The notes beneath the pieces are model-generated. The model did no database searches, was not told the origin of the DNA, and saw only the letters and a program-made list of their open reading frames with translations. A stretch of DNA of 64,000 bases, from assembly GCA_013400975.1 (NCBI GenBank), contig WBMZ01004770.1, positions 451,885 to 515,884 on the forward strand. The letters are read 5' to 3'. Position numbers and translations under genes: made by a program. Positions within the stretch are counted from its first letter, which is position 1; each line of letters opens with the position of its first letter. Positions 1 to 12,600 of the stretch are shown here, piece after piece. Source of the DNA: Atrichornis clamosus (Eukaryota > Chordata > Aves > Passeriformes > Menuridae).

Positions 1-2846
1 GGGATAAAGGGCTGCTGGTGCCCACGGCAGCATCCCACCTCCAGCCACTGCAGGAAATGCCACTGAGATTCCTCTGGGCCATGCAATGCCTTCTCTGCTG
101 GCCCCGGCAGCCCCCTCACCCAGCCCCCTGACCTGCAGAGTGCTGTCCCCAAAAGCACCGGTCAAGGTGTAGGTGTAGAGGCAAACACAGGCATTTCATT
201 GCCTGTGGAAGTCTCCTCCAGCTGTGGAGCAGCTCCACAGAGCAGAGCATGCACTGCCCTGTCCATCCTGGTTCATTGAAGTGGTTAATGCTCTGTGCAG
301 TGCATGGGATTTATTTAGTGCAGATAACTGAGGGACTCAGTTTTAACGTGCACTGGAAGGATATTGGCACACATTTTTGGACTGCACGTTGCTCTCTGCC
401 TTGATGAACTAAGCAGATACTGTACCATGAAAGGGAAGAGGAAGCTGAAACTTGGAATAATGTCCCTGTTTGTCTCACAGCGTGCTGCTGCTCATGATGT
501 GGAGCTGGCGCCAGTCCTGCTCCGCTTGGAGAGCGCAGCCGTAGGCTCTGGTTGTGGGAGGATGAGCCCGTTGTTATCTGGCAGGGCTGGTGAGAAAGGA
601 AAGGAAGGTTGATTCTGGCCAGATGGGAGATTCTTTCCCAGTGTGAGAAAAGCATGCATGGAAGCAGATTATGTTCTGAACAAAAGAAGCAGGCGAGAGC
701 CCTCCAGTAGGTGTGAGGAGCCACCGGCCACGCAGGACAATAGGTATGGCCAGGAAACACCTGGCGTCGAGAGGAAGCTGAGAGGACCTTCCAGTGAATG
801 AATTTGCTTGCAAAATGTGCTTATTGACAGGTTCTGCAAATGCATCGGGCAAAGAGAGTCCAACCCTTTGTGAGGAGGCAGGAAAGTCCTTCCGCTGCAC
901 TGTGGTTTAATTCCAAACAGTTTCATACATGTGTTCTCTGGGACTGGATCAGTCAAGAAACTTTCCATGTGCTAAGGCTGAATATTTGGGGGGAACAAGC
1001 TCATAGGGAGGAGCCCAAAGCCTGGACATTTGAATGCTGCAAAGAGTCTGCTCAATACCTTTGGGTGTGAGGTTTGAAGTAATAGGAGAGAACAAGACCT
1101 GAGTGTTCACCTTTCCTGGAAATGTTACTGCACTTATGAGCAGACAGGCAGTAACAGATGAGTTAACACAGGCTCAGAAACTCTGCTAAACTTCTAGAGG
1201 ATAGTGACAGTAGTGAAGAAAACTGCTTAAATAGAAAGGTGTGAAAGAATGCAGATAAGAGGGTACAAAAACAAGATAAGTAAAGCAAAAGTGGAGAACG
1301 AAAGGGAGGATTTCCCAAGAGGTTAAAATAATAATAAAGTCTTCCAAGTCCACACAGAATGGAAGGGTCAGCAAAGAGCCCTCTGAGTGCTGCTGAGCCA
1401 ACACCCTTTGCTGATGGGGCAGGTGGGTGCTGTGTGGATGCAGACCCTCAGCAGTGTGTTAGTGGTGGAATCCTATTTCCAGATTGAACTTCTCCATTCT
1501 TTCTTTTTCTAAAATCTGTCCATGCTGTCACAAATGGAAATAATTAACGTAACACCTAAAAACAGGTGTCTGAAAATGTTATAAATAGTAATTGCAAATC
1601 AATTATGAATGTGGAGCAGAGCAGGGCAGCATCACTGTTGTGAGAGAACCCAAACCTGAGACAGGATGTTCTTTGCTCCACACGTGGGACCACATGGATT
1701 CAGTCCTGCTTGTTGCAGTTCTGAACTCACATCCCTGCACTGTTCCTTGCTGGGCTTGTGGAGACATGACCTGGAGAGGACAGTATGGGGCCAACAAAAG
1801 TCAGCTTAACCACATGATTATTGTGTTCTGGTGCGCTTAATGAGGAGGAAATAACCTGCATGGAGAAAACAGCAAAGAAAAAGGAATAATGGAACGGGAG
1901 AAGAGAGAGGGGAGGTCACAAGGAGCAAGCTGGGCGGGCTAAGCATAGATTGAATATGGAGCAAGGAGAAGGTGAGGGGACTGGAAAGAGTTTGAGTGCA
2001 ACCAGTGAGTGACACAGACAGTGACATGCAGGGCTGGCTGTCCAAATATCTCCAAGTCCAAAATGACTGGAGTCAGCCTTAATGTGGGGACATCCAATAT
2101 AGGGATTGTCTGTGAACCCTCTTTTGCCTTTTTTGTCGTGTACTGAAGTTTTCTCTTTCCCAATTTTACTTCTCCCTTCCTCTCTATTGCTTTGATAGTT
2201 TCTGGTGGTTTATATTTGCTCTGCTTTTATGTGAAAATGAATAAGGAAACTAAAAGGGAAATGATTTTCATTTCCCATTGCATTTTGACAAGGTAGTGAG
2301 GTAGATATGGAATGGGCTACCTCCTCAGCTCTATCATGACTTTCCTTTCAAACTAAAAGGACTTTTCCTACGTCTCTATTTGGAGGTATAATCCAGAATC
2401 GATTAATCTGAAGGTCATAGGCAATGAAAATCATCTCCATCCAATTCTGGATGAATCCAGTCAATTTTCCTGCTCTGCCTATGCTATCAGAGATCTATAT
2501 TGGTGGGCATTGCCACAATCCACATGGTTTTCATCACTGCAAAGAAGTTAAATCCACCATGTCTTTACCATGCCAAATAATAACAAGAAATCATGCTTTA
2601 AATATGCACCTGTGTAAGCTATTTTTATGAGACAAAAAGACTTTCTGGTCCCTTGTGGGATCATTTATATGATGGAAATAAGAAATATGGTATTGTTTGG
2701 CTGGGAGGATATAATTCCTTAATTACCTGAGGCATGTCTGAGTTATTTTGGAAAGGATGTTATGAACAGCATGGTATCAGCTCTGTGACTGTAAAGAACA
2801 AGAACCAATAATGTAAGATCCAATTTGTTCTGGCAAATAACAACGT

Positions 2847-2869
2847 GGGTCAAAAGGGTTGGGGGGGGG
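2847..2869 (+). other. G-quadruplex-type motif
   Basis: GGG at 2847-2849, a six-base loop, GGG at 2856-2858, a TT loop, then nine consecutive Gs (2861-2869) that can supply two more G triplets. This fits the usual G3+N1-7 rule on the + strand. The long G run is also a common site of length error in sequencing. Confidence 0.6.
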
Positions 2870-3679
2870 CAGTAAACTGAAGAATTTACCCAATGGCAAC
2901 GTACTCAGATTTTCTTTCAGAAAATAGTTGTGGCAGTGTTGATGCTGAGGTGCCAGAAGTAATAAACTGGGGGATAAAATAAAGGGGGTAAAAGAAGTGA
3001 TGGTGCAGATGGTGCTGGAGCTGGATGCTGGCAGGAGAAAAGTTCTGCCTCCCTCCCAGCAGGATGGCTGGACTGCTGGAGATTTCCTAAGAAAAGGCTT
3101 CATCCCTCTGCTGTGGGGTGTCTTTTGTCTTAGCTGGCTTTTTTATTGTTTCTTTGGAGGGCTTTTTTTGAGCTCCAAATATCTGTGTACACTGATAAAC
3201 TACACCTGTTGCAAGTCAGATTTTACTCTCTTCAGGAGTTTCTGACAGTCCTCCAAAACCTCTCTAGAGTGGTTCAGTCCATTCTAGGGACTGATTGGGT
3301 TTTGTGTGTTCCACACTTGCTGTGGTGGAGTTCTTGACAAAGGTGGGTTAGGGAGAGCTTGGCTGTGCCATCCCTTTCTGCTGCTGGGAAGACATTCCAG
3401 CTAGGTTTGCCCTAACAGCTTTGCCTTTCCTACCTCCCATTATTTTATATTTCTGTCTATCAGTTCATTTTAAGACAAACCTTGCATGTCCACACAGCAG
3501 TAACTTCACCATCACCATACTTTGTGCAAGAAAACAGTGAAAAATGAAGTCACCTTTGGTCAAAATATGATTCTTTCTAATGGGAATTCAAAATGAGGTT
3601 TCAAAATTGTGGTGGAGGACTGTGGACAGAAGAGTTCGTTTCAAGTGTTTCCAGTGATAGTATGACTGAATATATATGA

Positions 3680-3693
3680 TTTTTTTTTTTTTT
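3680..3693. repeat. poly-T tract (14 T)
   Basis: An uninterrupted run of 14 T directly after a short TATATATGA stretch. It is a simple low-complexity tract. No retroposed sequence could be recognised next to it. Confidence 0.9.
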
Positions 3694-3918
3694 AAGAATT
3701 ACAAAACTATGAATTTGTGATGAAAGGCTTGATGGCTTTATGAATAACTGCTAGTTGATGCTATTTAAGTAGGATTCAATTAAATCTTCATAAAATGAAC
3801 AGAGTGAAAAGGCTTGACATGAACTGAGGCCCAGGAAGGCAAATTGCCATGTATGAACTATTCCATGGAAATCAGATTACTTTTCATAGCTGCAAAAATG
3901 TGCTTAGCTTAAATATAT

Positions 3919-3975
3919 TGGGCCAAATTCTGTTCTCATTTATGTATGTGTAATATGGAACTAAGTGCAATATTT
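3919..3975. repeat. ancient amniote palindromic element, fragment
   Basis: The stretch opens with 'gggccaaattctgttctcat' and continues with a gtaatatggaactaa segment. This matches one arm of an old palindromic, non-autonomous element common in turtles and crocodilians and present as decayed copies in birds. Its arms begin gggccaaattctg and continue with a gtgtaaat...gagtaactcc core. Only one arm is visible here. The assignment is from memory of the consensus and no family name is claimed. Confidence 0.5.
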
Positions 3976-4213
3976 GGGTAAATCTATTTCAAATAATTAG
4001 TTGATAGTCTTGGAGGGAAAAGAAACCATTGCTAATTTAAATATTGGCATATTCTGTTTTTCAAACAGATGTTCAGACTCTTGTATTTTGGCATCCCAAG
4101 ATGAAAAGATAGCGCAGTTGCACAAGAGGGTTTTTATGGAGACTGTCAAAGGAAATGAGAAAACTCTTGGGCCAAAATTCAGACAAGTTCTATACATAGT
4201 TTCCCACAAATTT

Positions 4214-4292
4214 CTGATCCTGAGAGCTGTGGGGAATCCCACTGACTTTAGAAATCCCCTTTCCATCACACAGTTTGCAGGATTGAGGCCCG
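4214..4292. repeat. ancient amniote palindromic element, fragment
   Basis: The left end reads 'ctgatcctgag' and the right end 'tttgcaggattgaggccc', an imperfect terminal inversion. The middle, 'aatcccactgacttta', is a decayed form of the 'cccattgacttcaatggg' core found in these elements. A gggccaaaattcag block just upstream (4169-4182) may belong to the same or a neighbouring copy. A 117-codon open frame (4001-4354, +) and a 134-codon minus-strand frame (3997-4401) cross this relic, so they are not treated as genes. Confidence 0.55.
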
Positions 4293-4405
4293 ACAAAACC
4301 CAGCACGGTTGTCCTGGCTCTGTGGAGGTAGATGGCAAAATGCCTTTGGCATAAACAAAGTCAGACCTTTCACTGTTATCTTTTTCAGAGACCGAATTCA
4401 ACCCG

Positions 4406-4432
4406 CTTCCCCTCTTTTTTTTTTTTTCCCTT
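4406..4432. repeat. pyrimidine tract with 13-T run
   Basis: A pure C/T tract with 13 consecutive T (4415-4427), flanked by C clusters. It is low-complexity sequence. Confidence 0.85.
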
Positions 4433-4845
4433 GAGCAAGTTCAGTCTCTTGTTATTTTACTAAGGTTTTAATTTGAAATCTGAAGTAATTTTTTACCTTG
4501 ATATGCTTTTATAGCTTTCAAATGTACAATAAAGCAGAGTAGGTATGTTATTGCCAGAATATGGATCCAAGGCAACTAATTCAATTGAAAACAAATCTAA
4601 AATCTTCCTTCTATTGATTATTTATTTGAACCATTGGGTATCCTTGTTCTGCATTTATCCCCAACACTTTCTAATACAATAAAAAACCCCCTGAAAGTAG
4701 CATTAAATTCTCACTCTTCTGAATTTGTTTTTAAAACTCCATTATCATTTACTAGAAAAACAATTTCCCTGGTTGCTTTTAAAGTCTCTAACTTTATTTT
4801 TTCCCTATTGCAAAAATCCTTTGTGTTAGGAAAACATTAAGCCAG

Positions 4846-4973
4846 CTTCATGGAATACTGAGATAGAGTAATGCTAAATGACTTGCCCAAATTATAGTGC
4901 CAAAGTTTGGTGGCATAATGGGGAGTAGACTTTCTATCTTGTATTCTCAGTCCAGCCTCATAGACCATCTTTC
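4846..4973 (-). repeat. MIR-type SINE remnant
   Basis: Read on the + strand this resembles the reverse complement of a MIR element. It has an 'atactgagatagagtaatg' block (compare aactgaggcacagagaggt), then an exact 'tgacttgcccaa' core at about 4879-4890. A decayed middle follows, then 'tctcagtccagcctcatag' and 'agaccatctttccc', corresponding to the tRNA-derived head of amniote MIRs. Divergence is high, as expected for a pre-avian insertion. It sits among other ancient relics (3.9-5.1 kb). Confidence 0.65.
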
Positions 4974-5019
4974 CCTTTTCATCTGTGCTTCAAATAAGAA
5001 TATACACTGAACTAGAACC

Positions 5020-5080
5020 ACTCTGGATTAAAATATCAGCTGGAGTTCTCCTTTCATCCCATTTACACAGTGATACAACA
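5020..5080. repeat. ancient palindromic element, weak fragment
   Basis: 'tggagttctcctttcatccc' followed by 'atttacacagtgatacaac' resembles the inner arm of the same kind of relic as at 3919 (consensus tggagttactcc...atttacaccagtgtaac). The match needs several small gaps, so this is tentative. It follows the MIR remnant by about 50 bases. Confidence 0.35.
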
Positions 5081-5099
5081 ATACAGACATCAGCAAAGT

Positions 5100-8000
5100 G
5101 TCTTCTGATTTACTTCAGGATGAGAGAGAAGACCCAAAGATTAAAAAAAAATAAAAATCCATTCATGTCAATTAGAGATATTTACACTATGAAACACATT
5201 ATCAACATATAGTAATAATGGAAAATGAAATCTTACCACTATTATCCCTCCCTGTGGAAATATGTATTCAGATTTCTATTTATACAATGTCTTGACTTAA
5301 GATATCACCAAGCTTTGCTTTCTATGCAGCCTGCCAGTGAACACATGTTTTTCTCTAAGTATGGTGTAATCAGAAATGAATATAACAAGATAGGGGATGC
5401 ACAGGATTAAATGGCATGACTTCAACTGGCCTGATGTGGCTTCTACTTGCTCCGAGTGTTGCTCAGATTCTTGTACTTAACCCTCTGGGAAAAAAAAATG
5501 GCCTGGAAAGAGCCCCAGATGATTCAGAGAGTCCAGGGGGGTCAAAATTATTTTCAACCAATTCCCATCACCTTGACTTTTTTCATACCATCCACCTGTA
5601 GAGCAGTTGTCCTTTGCTTTTACTCTTTCTCTGCGTGCATTTGTCTTCAATACCTAAATTGCTTCCTTTTTAATGCTACATCATGTAACCTTTCCCCTCA
5701 AATGGAGTGCACATTTGCTCTTCCTAACCCTGTTGTATTTTCATTCATTTTATGGACTGTGGTAAGGTTTAGGGTTGTATAAAATGTCTGGTTAGTGTAA
5801 TCAAGGTAGCAACATCATGGTGTGCTACTGCCAGTCTTTCATTGCCTTTTCGGAGTATAGAACCTTTCTGGTGCCAGATTTTTAGAGGACTCTGCGTTGC
5901 AAGTTCTCTATTTGGACTGAATTTGTTGGTTCCCACATGTAAAGTAATGCAAAAGTCTTCGGAAGATCTTAAACCAGATGTTGAAAATGTCACTTGACCT
6001 GCGGCGGTGAACTATGCAAGGTTTGGATTCTCATTGCTAATCCTGCTTTATCTGGGGCAATGGGCAGTACAGAAGGTGGACAATTGATGATTATTAGAAG
6101 ATTGAGGATGGGTTTATCTTCTATAAGAAAAGCTGGTCCCTGCTGAGTGGCCAAATCCATTTTTAGAACTAATAATAATAAAAATAATGCCAGTTTGGCA
6201 GCCCAGCATTGCACCAATTAATTCATGTTGACTTCCCTGAATTACTTGTGTCCAATCAAAATTTAAAAGCTAAAATGTCAATATTTAATTTCAGCAGTCT
6301 CAGCTGAAAGGACTTTTTCTGCAATTTTTACATGACATGTAATCCAAAATCTTTTGTTCAGATTGAGTGAGCACCTAACAAAAAACTCCAAAACAAACCC
6401 CTCAGCTACTTTTGTAGATACACAACTGGATAAACTTCTTAGATTTGGAATCTCCATAGTGATGACCCCAACAGGAGTTAGAGGAGGTGAGGTGCAGGTG
6501 CCAGCCATGGAGTGGTTTAACAGACCTTTCTTGTGTGCTTGAAGTTCTTCCTCTGCAACCAAAGCCTAAGGAGACATTCCAGAGATTCAAAGCAGTTGGA
6601 AACTTCTCCATAGTTGGGGAAATTCTCAAACACGCAGTTGTGGCCATCTTCCATCCCTTCAGATGACTCAGCCAGTGTAAAAGGGCAGCTAACTGGGGAA
6701 AAAAAATTCTGGCTCGGGTTTGGTTTGGAGAAGAACTCTTGAAAGTAGATGCTTATAGGAAATTAATCTGAACCATCCTCATTTCTTGGACCCATAAATC
6801 TGGGCCATAAATTGTTCAAGAGCAGGTTTCTTTATAAGATCTCCCGGCCTTATTACTTCTCAGTGGGATGGAAATTGTGTGAAAAAAAAAAACCAAAAAC
6901 CCAACCTGCTTTGTTTAGGTATTTTGGCACTCTGCCATCTTGCTTTAGAGTATATAATGGGTAGAATTTAATGGAATTTTTCTGATCTGCAGTGCGTTCT
7001 GAATTCCTTTTATGTTTTGGGCAGTGGCTTGGGGAAGTAGTATTTGCTTCTGAACAGTTTTCACACCCCCATGCTGCTTTTCTTTCTGCAGAGGCTGTGA
7101 GTGCAGAGCACACATTCCGAGGTGGGAATCTGACAGGCACGATGACTAAATGGTCGATTCTAGCACTTCCAATTGCTCCTGTTATTCAGCAAGAGAGATG
7201 TGTCTACTGGTTAGGATCAGGCTGGTCCATGACAAAGTTGATGAGTGGCCTCTCTCAGGAATACATTAGTCAGTGCAATGGAAAACCTCAGCCCAGATAG
7301 TGGAGAAACTTTACCAAGGCAAGAGGAAAGAGTTAAAAGGGTCTTTTTCTCTTCTGTAGAAAAGATCATACCCCACTTTCTTCTGTTGACTGCTTGGCTA
7401 CTGCAGTCCATCTTGCTCTGTGCCATTGCCATACCTCCCGTTTCTGCAGCCAGTGACAGGTCAGTGATTTGCTGTTTCTGCAGTTTTAGGATCCCATGAA
7501 TTCTTGGGTGCACATTGCCTAATACTCAGAACTAAGTAACTTGTTGGCACAATGGCATCTCTTGTGCTGTTCCTCCACCTGCCAACTTTTCCCTAGCACA
7601 GGCAAATTCTCTCTCTCCTTCCATTAATGCACGAAACAAGACTTTAGGAAGCTGCCAAGAGTCCCCTATAGGACTGAAGGACTTGGATGTCACACGGCCT
7701 CCTCTCTGGCTGCCCGAGACCAACAGTAACCTTACTGTATTTCCCCACCTTGATGAAAGGCAGCTCACAAGATTAAAATAACAGGCTGCAGGAGCAAATG
7801 CGGTATTATACCACATTAATCCTCTGACACAGCATTCACCCAAGTGCCACAATGGCTGTGATACTCCTGTACAGGCATGTGATTCATTCACCATTATTTG
7901 CCATAATTATCTTGCCCAGAATTAGAAAGGATTAAATGAAACTTGGTGGTCCATGCACTTAAGAGAACAATGGAAAAGAATTTTAAAATAAATGCTCCTA

Positions 8001-9240
8001 ATCAACTTTGTTAAGCATTTTCCCATAATCTCTGTTTTTAACAGCAATTTATTGCAGTAAATGCTTGTTAATATCCATTTGTCATCAAACATTAAACTCT
8101 GATTTTTTTGTGATTTATCCTGATGTTTTGAAAGGATGGCCATGTGGTTAGTTGTGTACTACAAATTATAATGGTTATAAAAATTGTAAATTATCTCCCT
8201 CTGTGATGTACATTTCTCTTCAATGGAACTAAGGGATCTTGGTCAAAATGGAGATGTCTAATTCAAACTCTGATCACCACTGGTTTTGGTGTAATCCTGA
8301 AGTGGTCTCACTGAACTCAAGAATTTAAGATAGTCCACTTTTGGTTTAGCTCAAAAAAAAAAAAAATTTGAACTGTGTGTGTTCCTCAGAATTTGCGCTC
8401 TCTTTTCTGATTCACATTTTTGAAATACTTTTTTACCAGAAATGACATTTAGAAAGCAAGAGGATTTGAGACGACTATAGCATATTTGTTTAAGAACTGG
8501 GTAGATCAGAGGATTTGAAGAAAATAGTTCTTAAGTCTATATACCTGGTGAATATGACAATAATAAAATGAAATAGATGTTCAAATATAGAGATTAAAAT
8601 TATGTCAGGACCTAAATTCTCATTTCACTTATGAGTTTTGCTTTAGAGATACAAGGTTCTGAAATACAGTTCTGGGGAGGTTTGGGGATTAGTCAAGTAC
8701 TAATGACCTCAATTGTCATAGAACACCAAATATAATATTGGCAATTAAATATTCCCCCCCACCCCGTATTCTTACATACCTGCATGAAATGAAGAAAAAA
8801 ATAACTGAGTGTGGAAAGCTTTGTGTATTACGTACTTTCAAAACTGCGTGCTACTCAATTGGTGGTGTATTTTAAAACTTACTTTAAATTACTAAGGGTG
8901 ATCTTGCCAGGCCTGTGCACTGCTCTAGAAATAATCTTGCTTGTCTTAAGGATACTACTCAAAAGTGAAGCAAGGCATCAGAATCTGACCCTAAAATACC
9001 TGTATTAGGGAACTGGTTCAGTATTTTTTGAATGCAGGTGAGGGGAATCTGGGCCTCTCTTAACTTTGCAAACGAGCAGAGCCCAGAGCTCGTGCTGCAG
9101 AAGAATGGCCAGGAGGAACAAAAGAGCCTGGGGGGATGAGGGGTTTGTGATTTTACTCTTCCTGCAGAAAGCTGGCAAAGCTGCACCGCTGCAAGAAACT
9201 GGTGTTACAAAGCCTTGCATGGAGAAATCAAAGATTGTTT
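5100..9240. other. non-coding stretch, nothing recognised
   Basis: AT-rich sequence with scattered short open frames (none above 120 codons) that show no recognisable protein family. A 14-A run lies at 8353-8366 and a C-rich tract at 8754-8765. The block around 7795-7920, with TAATCC and ATTA motifs, has the look of conserved non-coding DNA but nothing firm can be said. I see no repeat family or RNA gene. Confidence 0.55.
8353..8366. repeat. poly-A tract (14 A)
   Basis: An uninterrupted run of 14 A. The upstream sequence was checked for a retroposed gene copy and none was recognised. Confidence 0.9.
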
Positions 9241-9610
9241 AAAAAATAATTCTATTTCTGAATTAATTAAAGTGCTGTTAGGATTGACTGTGCTGGCTGC
9301 ATTAGGATAATAAGACAAGACAAACTTAGATATTGTTGGGGTCCCTCAGGTGAATAAATGCTTCAGCAACATGCATAGATGTTGCAGAGTTGGTATGATA
9401 ATTAATATGCCTTTTATTTCTCAATTCTGGCATCTCTCTGCTGTTTTATGAATCAGACCTGATCGATTAAGTAAAAGAAGACTTAGAAGAGGAGCAAAGA
9501 ATCCCTGTAAATTCGGAAGCCAGGCATAATTAGTTTGCATAGGTTTTGTTGTTAGAGTTTCAGGTATCAAATCAATAGAGTAACATTAATAATTAAGGAC
9601 TTGGATAAAT
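9240..9610. promoter_or_regulatory. candidate conserved non-coding element
   Basis: The stretch is dense in homeodomain-type ATTA/TAAT cores: 'gaattaattaaag' near 9260, 'gataattaatatgcc' near 9398, 'cataattagtttgcatag' at about 9525-9542, and 'acattaataattaagg' near 9583. It also has a 'gatcgattaag' site and no simple repeats. This texture is typical of vertebrate developmental enhancers, but conservation was not measured. Function is inference only. Confidence 0.3.
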
Positions 9611-12600
9611 ATACCAGGTCCTAGATTAGAGCTTTGAGCTTTAAAATGCTCACATAAAAGGTTTTCCTTAGGCTCTAAATGTTCTAAAGTGCTATAATGT
9701 GACTTTTCAGCTACGGATACTGTTAAGAAATACCAAGCTTCTGTACCAGGGAGAGATTTGGGTATCTCCAGTTTGGAGAGTACCTACTGTACGTGCAGGG
9801 AAATTGCTGGCATCACTTTTGCAAGGTTTGCCTTTCCTTGGCTGCAACTTGGTGGTGGGCGGAAAGTATCGAAAATAAGTAATAGCAGACAACAGAATTG
9901 TTAGGAATGTTCTTAATTCAAAATGAAGAATGTTGCCAGGTTGGGGTTTCTTTGGTACATTTTCCACGTGAATATACCCTGAACGTGGTAACATGAGAAA
10001 GCCACATGGATTCCAAAGGATCCACAAGGACTAGCCTGGTACCTCTGGCATCCCCCAGCATTGCAGTCCCTCTGTGAGTGTCATCCTCAGCTTGCTGGGA
10101 ACAGGGCAGGGCGAGCTCCTCCTTTTGCCTAATTCAGAGTGAAGGCAAGAGCACTCCTTACTTTGCTGAGTTTCCTCTTTGTATACCACGTGAAGATACA
10201 AAAAATAATAAAGTATTAGTTTTCTGTCGTGACAGTCTGTAAGTCAGAAATAATGTTAATACTTCCTCTCCAAGTGGTTTACTTTTCACCATACTATTTT
10301 TTACCAGATAATCTAAACCAGATGTTTCAGTTTTGGTGTAATTAAGTGGATTTTGGGGTAAGCAGGCTCACTTCAGATTATCAAAACATATGTATCTCTT
10401 ACTCCTTTTGAATCCCTTCTGTTAAGACTTTCATGTGGAAGCACATCCAAACCACTTTTGAGTTACTTGCTTTAATTATTATTTAATTTAACGTACTGGC
10501 ATAAACTACCCAAAAAGCCATGCTGTAGAGAGGCTGATAATACACTCCCTGACATCACTGGAATATTTTCCATTGGCATCATTCGTACAAAGAGTGCAGA
10601 GAATTTTCTGTAGGACTTGCTTGGAAGGAACATAGTATTTCTAATTGCTTTAATAGTCACTAAGTAAATAGGAAGGAGATGAGCAGGGAGAGCACAAGGT
10701 GTGTGTGATAATATGGTGATCCCCACAGCTGTACTGACACAGTGATCTGTGTGCATGAGAAAGAAAATGCAGAATATTTTCCTTCTGGAAACATGGGAGA
10801 TGAAATTAGGCCAGACTGTGATGTCTTGTGGAGGAAATGGAAAGGTCTGTGTGGCTGTGGGCCTGTCCATATTGATGCAAAGTCAGTCAAATATCTTGAC
10901 TGTGCACTGAAGCAGCCAGTGAGGATTTATGTGATTCCCCTCTGCCTGATGAACAATATTCCTGCTTCTGCAGCTGCCAAGGATCACTGCTGTGCACCCA
11001 GAGTCAGACCTGTGCTGCTTCGGCCTGGAAGAATGGAGCCAAACTACAACCAAATCCTCAAGCTGCTGTTTTTTCTGCTAAATGCCTGATAATTGTCTTG
11101 AAAGTGTAGTGAGGATAATGTAGGAATCCATTTTAAACAGCTTTACCATGGTGCCTGGAAATACTCCTAAATCAGAACTAAAATGTGTGTATGTGTCTGT
11201 CCTGTGTAGAGATGGGGTGGTAGTGTTTTAAATCTATTGCTTAATATTTTGCATCTGTTGGAATACTGTTTCTCATTTCCCAGCAGAAGCAGCCTATAAT
11301 TTGTAGAAAATAATTTTGCTTTCTTTGAAAGAGGAAGAGAGGTCGTGTTACTGAAGTTGTTATTCTGGAGTAATTCATCCTGGGTTTGTTTATTATGAAA
11401 ATTGCAAGGTTTTTTTTCTCCTTGTGTGCCTGTTTGAAAGGCATCTGTTGCAGGCAGAGAGTTACTGAAGGAAGGTTTTGGAGGTTTGCATCACTCCCAG
11501 TAGCTCTAGTTTCTCACTGCTGGCTCTTTCATACGGTGGGGCAGGTTGCAGGGAGCCCCAGAGCACAACAGAGTTGTGCACCAAGATGTTGGCAGAACTT
11601 CCCAACTCAGTCTGAAACAGGGATGGGAAAGATGTTCCAGAAGCTGGTTTCAACTGGGCTGTTGCCAGTGTGAGTGGTATAAGTGACTAATTAGCCATGT
11701 GGTTCCACCAGATTCTTGAGGAGACTTTACTAATTACTTGCATTGTGATTAGAGATGGAAATTATGTTTCAATAGTATTTTGTGTGATTGCAATCTCTTA
11801 AAAAGTTGATCAGAAACCAAGAGATACATCTGCAGGACAGTGTCCTTAGTATTAAAATTGTGCAGACCTGCACAAAGTGCCCAATGGGAGCAGTCTGTGA
11901 GGATTTATTTGGTAGCAACTTTTCATTCTGTGATCACAAAAAAACTTTACAACCCCCAAATTAGGCTGGGACTCTCACTAGGGAACAAACACCCTTTCTT
12001 CAATCTCAGTGGCTCATGGTCTTCCATCCCATGAAAGATATAGGAAAGCATTCCTTTCATTAAATGGATAAAACAAAACTAGAGGGAGAAAGAACTTGGG
12101 CTCTAAGTAGGAATTCAACTCCTTGGGGGTTTGTGTAAGTAACACATGCATGTGCTTCTGCACTGCCATGTGTAGACATTGCAGTACAATGTGCATGTGT
12201 TCCCCTCAGTTCATCTGTGCCTACGTGGAGAGTTTGATGGAAAAGCCAATTTATACATTTCTGGTTTTTATGGAAGCGCAGCACTAAGCCAGGAGGTCAG
12301 AAGCTGTGAAAAGGTAGGTATTGTCTGACCACCTTCTCTGTATTTCCACTGGCACTTTTTAAACAAAAGTTCTTCAAGCCAAAGAAATCTTTTCTTCTTC
12401 CGAGTAGAAGAATCTGAAAATCCTTCACCAAGGCCACCCAAGCTCAGGGTTTTGAGCAAAGCAAAACAAATACTTAGCAAAGGCTGTGCACAGGCTGCAA
12501 ATGGATCACAGAGAAACCCTGTCAGACTTCCAGGCTACATGACAAGCCCAGCAAAACAGTAGCTGTTATCTGCAGAGCTGGGGCAGCAGGAGATAGCAGC

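Larger units (their letters stand above)
1..3900. other. non-coding stretch, nothing recognised
   Basis: The first 250 bases are moderately GC-rich and the rest is mixed to AT-rich. Both strands carry only short open frames (longest 149 codons, minus strand, 311-760). These have no recognisable domain, signal peptide or repeat, overlap one another in other frames and look like chance. The stretch contains a quadruplex-type G tract (2847-2869) and a 14-T run (3680-3693). I see no repeat family, RNA gene or promoter that I can support. Short internal exons of a large gene cannot be excluded by eye. Confidence 0.6.

Noticed and set aside
311..760. 149-codon minus-strand open frame
   Set aside because: No recognisable protein family, overlapping open frames on both strands, and no transcript or splice evidence.
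2298..2323. GAGGTAG / CTACCTC hairpin recalling let-7 sequence
   Set aside because: Only seven paired bases with a short loop. The rest does not match let-7 and no precursor-length stem exists.
4001..4401. 117-codon + frame and 134-codon minus frame over the same bases
   Set aside because: Both cross an ancient palindromic repeat relic and neither has a recognisable family.
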